Source of the DNA: Bryobacteraceae bacterium | GTDB lineage: Bacteria > Acidobacteriota > Terriglobia > Bryobacterales > Bryobacteraceae | DNA length: 11,442 nucleotides | NCBI GenBank assembly: GCA_014379815.1 | Contig: JACMLA010000113.1 | Span: forward strand, 1-11,442 | Direction: 5' to 3' | Part shown: positions 8,441 through 11,442 of the stretch, piece after piece | How the letters are laid out: each line of letters starts with the position of its first letter | How positions within the stretch are numbered: the first letter of the stretch is position 1 | Position numbers and translations under genes: made by a program | The notes under the pieces: model-generated | What the model was told of the DNA's origin: nothing | The model's database searches: none | Seen by the model: the letters and a program-made list of their open reading frames with translations, nothing else

Positions 8441-8470
8441 TTGAGTGTGTTAGTCTTATGGAAGTGTACT
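8441..8470 (+). promoter_or_regulatory. Candidate promoter of tRNA-Tyr
   Basis: TTGAGT (8441-8446), an 18-bp spacer and TGTACT (8465-8470) each match consensus at four of six positions. They are followed by a GC-rich discriminator (CCCGG) of the type common at stable-RNA promoters. The start would be near 8477, about 31 nt before the tRNA. The -10 lies inside a 6-bp inverted repeat, GGAAGT-GT-ACTTCC (8460-8473). The rest of the 171-nt gap between recO and the tRNA must also hold the recO promoter, which I could not place. Confidence 0.3.
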
Positions 8471-8507
8471 TCCCGGTGCACGCCGCCCACACAGGTTTGT
8501 CGCACAT

Positions 8508-8596
8508 GGACGGGTGGGTGAGTGGTTAAAACCAACAGACTGTAAATCTGTCACTCCTTGCGAGTTACGAAGGTTCGAATCCTTCCCCGTCCACCA
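8508..8596 (+). tRNA. tRNA-Tyr (anticodon GUA), CCA encoded
   Basis: Full class II cloverleaf. Acceptor GGACGGG (8508-8514) pairs with CCCGTCC (8586-8592), with discriminator A8593 and genomic CCA (8594-8596). Anticodon stem ACAGA (8535-8539) pairs with TCTGT (8547-8551), around loop CTGTAAA with anticodon GTA at 8542-8544. The long variable arm (8552-8568) has stem ACTC/GAGT, as expected for bacterial tRNA-Tyr. T arm GAAGG-TTCGAAT-CCTTC spans 8569-8585. It decodes UAU and UAC. It is transcribed divergently from recO and convergently with the tetR-type gene, whose stop codon begins at the very next base (8597). Confidence 0.97.
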
Positions 8597-9154
8597 TCAA
8601 TGCAGAAGAGTTTCCTTTAGCCGGTCCAGAGTTTTCAGGAAGGGCTTAGGGTCGTTTAGCACACGCGTCACAACCAGCGCACCCTCGATTTCAATGATGG
8701 CCTGCTGGGCCCGGTTGCGAGACTCCGCTGCCCCTATACCCGTCTCCCGCGCCAGTCCCGCAAACGCGTCTGTCCAGGCGCCCAGGCTTTCACGCACTTT
8801 GTCCCGAATGGGATCGGAACTGCCGATCGTCATGCAATCCAGAACACACGGGAGAGAACCACGTTCGTAAAACTCTTTCAAATTACGCGCCACATCCTGC
8901 AGCCTTGCTGACGGCTGCTGCGAAGGATTTGCGAGGGGCTCGATAACGTTCGCGCGAAACCAGTTTCCCGTCCACGTAATAACGGCCGACGCCATTTCTT
9001 CTTTGCCGCCGGGATAGCGGTGGTACAAGCTCGCGCGCTCCAGTCCCGTGGCCTCTGAGAGCAACCGGATACTGGCACCCTCATACCCATGAATCCTGAA
9101 TACATGCGCAATGCGCTCGATAAGCGCATCGTCACTAACTTTAGGTACTGCCAT
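8597..9154 (-). CDS. TetR-family transcriptional regulator
   Basis: Probable dimeric repressor, 185 residues. Seen: N-terminal helix-turn-helix domain with HVFRIHGYEGASIRLLSEAT (17-36) and the recognition part GLERASLYHRYPGGKEEM (37-54), the classic TetR pattern, then an all-helical ligand domain. Two cysteines sit in PCVLDCM (Cys103, Cys107), near where LmrA/YxaF-type relatives often have a GC(L)L motif. The start is ATG 9154, served by AGAGG (9161-9165) at 6 nt. A TTG at 9160 in frame lies beyond good spacing. The gene overlaps the MOSC gene by 14 nt and is last in a three-gene operon. Inference: it represses its own operon through the palindrome at 10371-10386. The ligand is unknown; the cysteine pair makes an electrophile or redox signal possible but unproven. 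Confidence 0.92.
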   Translation of the reverse strand: MAVPKVSDDALIERIAHVFRIHGYEGASIRLLSEATGLERASLYHRYPGGKEEMASAVITWTGNWFRANVIEPLANPSQQPSARLQDVARNLKEFYERGSLPCVLDCMTIGSSDPIRDKVRESLGAWTDAFAGLARETGIGAAESRNRAQQAIIEIEGALVVTRVLNDPKPFLKTLDRLKETLLH

Positions 9155-9791
9155 CGACAACCTCTACCGTATCCCCCTCGCGCACGATTCCTGGCCGCAA
9201 CACGGAACAGTTCAGTCCAAGGACCCCATCGAAATCGCGTTGTATCCGACGCAGCACGCCCGTATCCTGTTCCAGTGTGTCTGGATCGAAAGTAGTCATA
9301 ATGCACCGTCCACGCAGGTCGGCACTTGCAATCAGAACCTCGCCGATCCGGAGCGTCTTGCCTTCCCAGTCGCGTTCCTCCAAACCCTTGACACCCCCGA
9401 TCAGCAGGTTGGGGCGAAACCTGCGGCTGTCCACGCCTACCTCAGCGATCGCACCGTCGGTCGCAAGCAGGAGTGGAAGAATGTCATATCGCCCTTCAGG
9501 ACTGTCATCGCGAACCAGCCTGCAACCCGGTCCGGCCGCAGCGATGACGTCTGCTTTCACTTCAGCCGAGTCCCAGGAACGACCGTCGACAACAGGTTCG
9601 TTATCCGGACCGAGAACTGCCTTGTGCCCGAGGAGTGCGGGTCGTGTACGTGCCGTGATCCTGCGACCGCGTGCGTCCATGACGTGAACAACGCGGTCGC
9701 CGAAGATTCCATCGAAACCAAGTCCGGCTGAAGGCAGGCGCTCACCGCCCATCGACTTGACCGGATAACGCCAGATCTCAGCCAGATACAT
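9141..9791 (-). CDS. MOSC-domain protein (MOSC N-terminal barrel plus MOSC domain)
   Basis: MOSC domains occur in molybdenum-cofactor sulfurase C-termini, YcbX, YiiM and mitochondrial mARC enzymes, which bind Moco or move sulfur. Seen: N-terminal beta-barrel MYLAEIWRYPVKSMGGE (1-17) with GDRVVHVMDARG (31-42), then a MOSC core with RFRPNLLI (124-131), EERDWEGKTLRIGE (138-151) and GRCIMTTFDPDTLEQD (161-176). Cys163 in the RCxxTT context is the conserved cysteine that ligates Mo or carries sulfur in this family. At 216 residues it is shorter than YcbX (about 370) because there is no ferredoxin domain, so a separate electron donor would be needed if it is a reductase. It starts 2 nt after the AhpD-like gene stop, with AGGA 8 nt upstream, and overlaps tetR. 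The substrate is unknown: N-hydroxylated compounds are one option by analogy. Confidence 0.9.
   Translation of the reverse strand: MYLAEIWRYPVKSMGGERLPSAGLGFDGIFGDRVVHVMDARGRRITARTRPALLGHKAVLGPDNEPVVDGRSWDSAEVKADVIAAAGPGCRLVRDDSPEGRYDILPLLLATDGAIAEVGVDSRRFRPNLLIGGVKGLEERDWEGKTLRIGEVLIASADLRGRCIMTTFDPDTLEQDTGVLRRIQRDFDGVLGLNCSVLRPGIVREGDTVEVVDGST
9161..9165 (-). promoter_or_regulatory. tetR-type gene ribosome binding site (decides the start)
   Basis: AGAGG inside the 3' end of the MOSC gene, 6 nt before ATG 9154. It supports that ATG rather than the in-frame TTG at 9160, which abuts it. Confidence 0.65.
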
Positions 9792-9793
9792 GG

Positions 9794-10342
9794 TTATAGT
9801 CCTGCCGTCGCTGGTTTCACTCTCGGGAAGTCTACCTCGGTTGCCGCCGCGATGTTGAAGTAGTTAGTAAAAACGTTCAGTGCCACATGCGCGAGTAACT
9901 CGGCGATCTCACCCTCGGAAAAGCCGGCAGCGCGAACTGTGGCAAAATCCGCTTCGGAGATCTCCCCACGGGTCTCATTCACCCGTTTGGCAAACAGGAG
10001 TCCAGCGGCGTTCTTGTGGTTCGGGTCTTTCGCCAGCCGGGCATTCTCCAGCTGCTCAGGCTGCAATCCTGCCAGACTCCCAAATGCAGTGTGGGCGGAA
10101 AGACAGTACTCGCAGCCATTCGCCTCGGCGACTGTCAGGGCAAGTTCTTCCCGGTAACCAGCATTGAAGGAACCGTGCGCGAGAGCGTTGCTGAGGCTTA
10201 GATAGCCGTCCAGAACTGCCGGCGATTGTGCCATTGCCTTCATCATGTTGGGGGTAATGCCGAGTTTAGCCTGAACGCCGTCGAGCAGTTGTTTGGCTTT
10301 GCCGGTGGCGGTGGCGGGATCTATTGGGTTAAGGCGCGACAT
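9794..10342 (-). CDS. AhpD-like / carboxymuconolactone decarboxylase-family protein (peroxidase-related)
   Basis: Small helical protein of 182 residues with the AhpD core signature. AEANGCEYCLSAH at 72-84 gives the redox pair Cys77-xx-Cys80, with Glu73 and His84 as the usual proton relay; AhpD uses these residues to reduce peroxides through a disulfide cycle. The C-terminal part NYFNIAAATEVDFP (160-173) resembles the 'uncharacterized peroxidase-related enzyme' branch rather than true gamma-carboxymuconolactone decarboxylases, which lack the CxxC. The start is ATG 10342, with AGGAG at 7 nt. An upstream in-frame ATG at 10366 has no ribosome binding site and lies very close to the operator. First gene of the operon with the MOSC protein (2-nt gap) and the TetR regulator. 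Likely cytosolic antioxidant activity, repressed until the TetR ligand appears. The physiological substrate and reductant are unknown. Confidence 0.92.
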   Translation of the reverse strand: MSRLNPIDPATATGKAKQLLDGVQAKLGITPNMMKAMAQSPAVLDGYLSLSNALAHGSFNAGYREELALTVAEANGCEYCLSAHTAFGSLAGLQPEQLENARLAKDPNHKNAAGLLFAKRVNETRGEISEADFATVRAAGFSEGEIAELLAHVALNVFTNYFNIAAATEVDFPRVKPATAGL

Positions 10343-10349
10343 AGATGTT

Positions 10350-10354
10350 CTCCT
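10350..10354 (-). promoter_or_regulatory. AhpD-like gene ribosome binding site (decides the start)
   Basis: AGGAG 7 nt before ATG 10342. It would lie inside the gene if the upstream in-frame ATG at 10366 were used, so the shorter protein is preferred. Confidence 0.8.
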
Positions 10355-10370
10355 GTTCACGTTCATGTTT

Positions 10371-10386
10371 TACCGAACGTTCGGTA
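10371..10386. promoter_or_regulatory. Perfect 16-bp palindrome, probable TetR-family operator
   Basis: TACCGAACGTTCGGTA equals its own reverse complement. It begins 29 nt upstream of the AhpD-like start and overlaps the outer base of the proposed -10, covering the predicted transcription start, a typical repressor position. Its size and symmetry fit a TetR dimer site, and a TetR gene is the last gene of the same operon. Binding itself is inferred. Confidence 0.8.
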
Positions 10387-10414
10387 TTATGATGGACTAG
10401 TCGACCGAGAAGTT
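10386..10414 (-). promoter_or_regulatory. Candidate promoter of the ahpD-like/MOSC/tetR operon
   Basis: On the minus strand the -10 candidate CATAAT (10391-10386) matches consensus at five of six positions. Seventeen bases upstream lies a poor -35, AACTTC (10414-10409). The start would fall near 10379, inside the palindrome. The weak -35 makes this tentative. Confidence 0.45.
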
Positions 10415-10530
10415 GCAGCAAATACTTGCGGTATTGGAACAGGTGTGATGCGTTGTCGCAGTCTGTCTATCCCCAGAGTCTTTGTTTGCAGTCCCGTATG
10501 GAGTGGACCTCTCCTTGCCTGACCCATGTC

Positions 10531-11184
10531 ATGCGCTATGTCTTTTTCCTGCTGGCAGCGACCTGCCTTCATGCCCAGCTGAAGTGGCCCGAGCGCCTCG
10601 AGGTTGGCTTCAAAGCTGGTTCTGCACTAAACGATCCCGCCAGCCAGACCAATGTACTGTCGACCTACAACCAGAGTCGCTGGACGGGCGGCCCGACCGT
10701 GGAGCTACATCTGCCTTTTCGTTTTGCGCTTGAGTTCGATGCCCTGTATTGGACAAATCGCAGTACTTTTAACTCCATCTTTTCATTGGGAGCGACTCTG
10801 AGTCCCTACTCCGTAACATCTCAGCAGAAAACGGAAGTTTGGGACCTTCCGCTACTCCTGAAATACCGTTTCCGTGTCGGTTCGATTCGTCCGTTTATCA
10901 GTGCGGGCTATCTGTTTGCACACCAATCAACCAACAGGTCCTGGGCGTACCAGTGCCAGGGCCCACAGAACTCTTGCGCGTCGCCTGATTTCCCGAACGT
11001 ACAACTCGGAGGACGCTCAGAGTATTCGCGGTTTCAGTCAGGACCTACCGCCGGAGCGGGCCTCGAATTTAAGACGCGCTACCTCAGAATCTCTCCGGAG
11101 TTGCGCTTTAGCCGCCTTCTTTACGATTCCCGCGATAACCGGTTTACCGCGATGGTCGGGTTCACCTTTGGCGGAAAGAAGTAG
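10531..11184 (+). CDS. Outer-membrane beta-barrel protein
   Basis: Predicted small outer-membrane protein, 217 residues. Seen: signal peptide MRYVFFLLAATCLHA with cleavage likely before Gln16, then alternating hydrophobic/aromatic strands such as LEVGFKAG (23-30), TVELHLPFRFALEFDALYW (56-74), VWDLPLLLKYRF (103-114), IRPFISAGYLFA (119-130), AGLEFKTRYLRISPELRFS (176-194) and the closing FTAMVGFTFGGKK, with the terminal aromatic pattern used by the BAM complex. An insertion at about 132-168 would be an external loop; it contains Cys142 and Cys149, which could form a disulfide. This start is chosen because it gives a clean signal peptide. Upstream in-frame ATG 10498 and TTG 10426 would bury it, and no clear ribosome binding site supports any of them. 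It is divergent from the AhpD-like operon. No specific function recognised. Confidence 0.8.
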   Translation: MRYVFFLLAATCLHAQLKWPERLEVGFKAGSALNDPASQTNVLSTYNQSRWTGGPTVELHLPFRFALEFDALYWTNRSTFNSIFSLGATLSPYSVTSQQKTEVWDLPLLLKYRFRVGSIRPFISAGYLFAHQSTNRSWAYQCQGPQNSCASPDFPNVQLGGRSEYSRFQSGPTAGAGLEFKTRYLRISPELRFSRLLYDSRDNRFTAMVGFTFGGKK

Positions 11185-11442
11185 CAGAGCCGAAAGGCCA
11201 CTGGAAGCCAAGCTGGAGAGGTGCTCTTATCCGGCAGAAACCTGCCGATCCGTGGACTCCCGCGAGTTGTTACGTGCAAGCAAAAGTGCACAACTGACAG
11301 CTACAACGTCGATTGGTTGTACCAGCGCAGGACCCGGAGAGCACGCAGTGTGTTCCAGCGGTTTGCACTGCCAACGCCCGTCTCCAACTCCAACGGAATA
11401 GATTCGGAATGAACAAGGTCGAGCGGCCAGCACCCGTTCTGG
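11185..11442. other. No supported gene; intergenic or edge of an unseen gene
   Basis: 258 nt after the beta-barrel gene. A 6-bp hairpin CGGCAG-AAAC-CTGCCG (11232-11247) lies 47 nt past the stop but has no T tract on either strand. A minus-strand frame stays open from the right edge to a TAA at 11227-11229 and could be the end of a gene outside the window, but its translation shows no family I recognise. An ATG at 11409 on the plus strand lacks a ribosome binding site. Confidence 0.4.

Noticed and set aside
10343..10366. ATG at 10366 as the start of the AhpD-like gene
   Set aside because: No ribosome binding site upstream, and it would place the AGGAG of ATG 10342 inside the coding sequence; it also lies almost at the operator.
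11232..11247. Hairpin after the beta-barrel gene as a terminator
   Set aside because: Six-bp stem with a 4-nt loop but no T tract on either strand.
11227..11442. Minus-strand frame open to the right edge, possible end of another gene
   Set aside because: Only about 70 codons, no known motif, no supporting context; could be real but cannot be supported from this window.
1..11442. CRISPR array, insertion sequence or phage genes
   Set aside because: No regularly spaced repeats, transposase motifs or terminal inverted repeats seen by eye.

Overview
The window looks like chromosomal DNA from a Gram-negative, fairly GC-rich bacterium. The evidence is two-subunit glycyl-tRNA synthetase, a RecO, a predicted outer-membrane beta-barrel protein with a Sec signal peptide, and a tRNA-Tyr with an encoded CCA end. 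An Acidobacteriota member (Solibacter/Bryobacter-like) would fit the gene mix and protein style, but that is an inference without any database search.

Layout. (1) 1-1831, minus strand: a secreted zinc metallopeptidase of metzincin type that runs off the left edge (610 residues visible, C-terminus missing). It has a near-consensus sigma-70 promoter and a run of AATGAA half-sites just upstream. (2) 1966-8336, minus strand: a compact housekeeping operon recO-glyQ-glyS-ppdK with gaps of 4, -1 and 19 nt, closed by a strong intrinsic terminator. It combines RecFOR repair, glycyl-tRNA charging and pyruvate phosphate dikinase. (3) 8508-8596, plus strand: tRNA-Tyr(GUA), divergent from recO and directly abutting the stop codon of the next operon. 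(4) 8597-10342, minus strand: a three-gene accessory operon encoding an AhpD/carboxymuconolactone-decarboxylase-like protein, a MOSC-domain protein and a TetR-family repressor. A perfect 16-bp palindrome sits at its presumed promoter and is the likely TetR operator. (5) 10531-11184, plus strand: a small outer-membrane beta-barrel protein, divergent from the operon. (6) 11185-11442: no gene I can support.

Two parts deserve attention. One is the apparently autoregulated ahpD-like/MOSC/tetR operon, a possible redox or electrophile-response unit. The other is the secreted metzincin, with its N-terminal beta-rich domain and its own promoter and operator-like array. The core operon is ordinary apart from a RecO without the usual Cys region and a Ser in place of the regulatory Thr next to the PPDK catalytic His.
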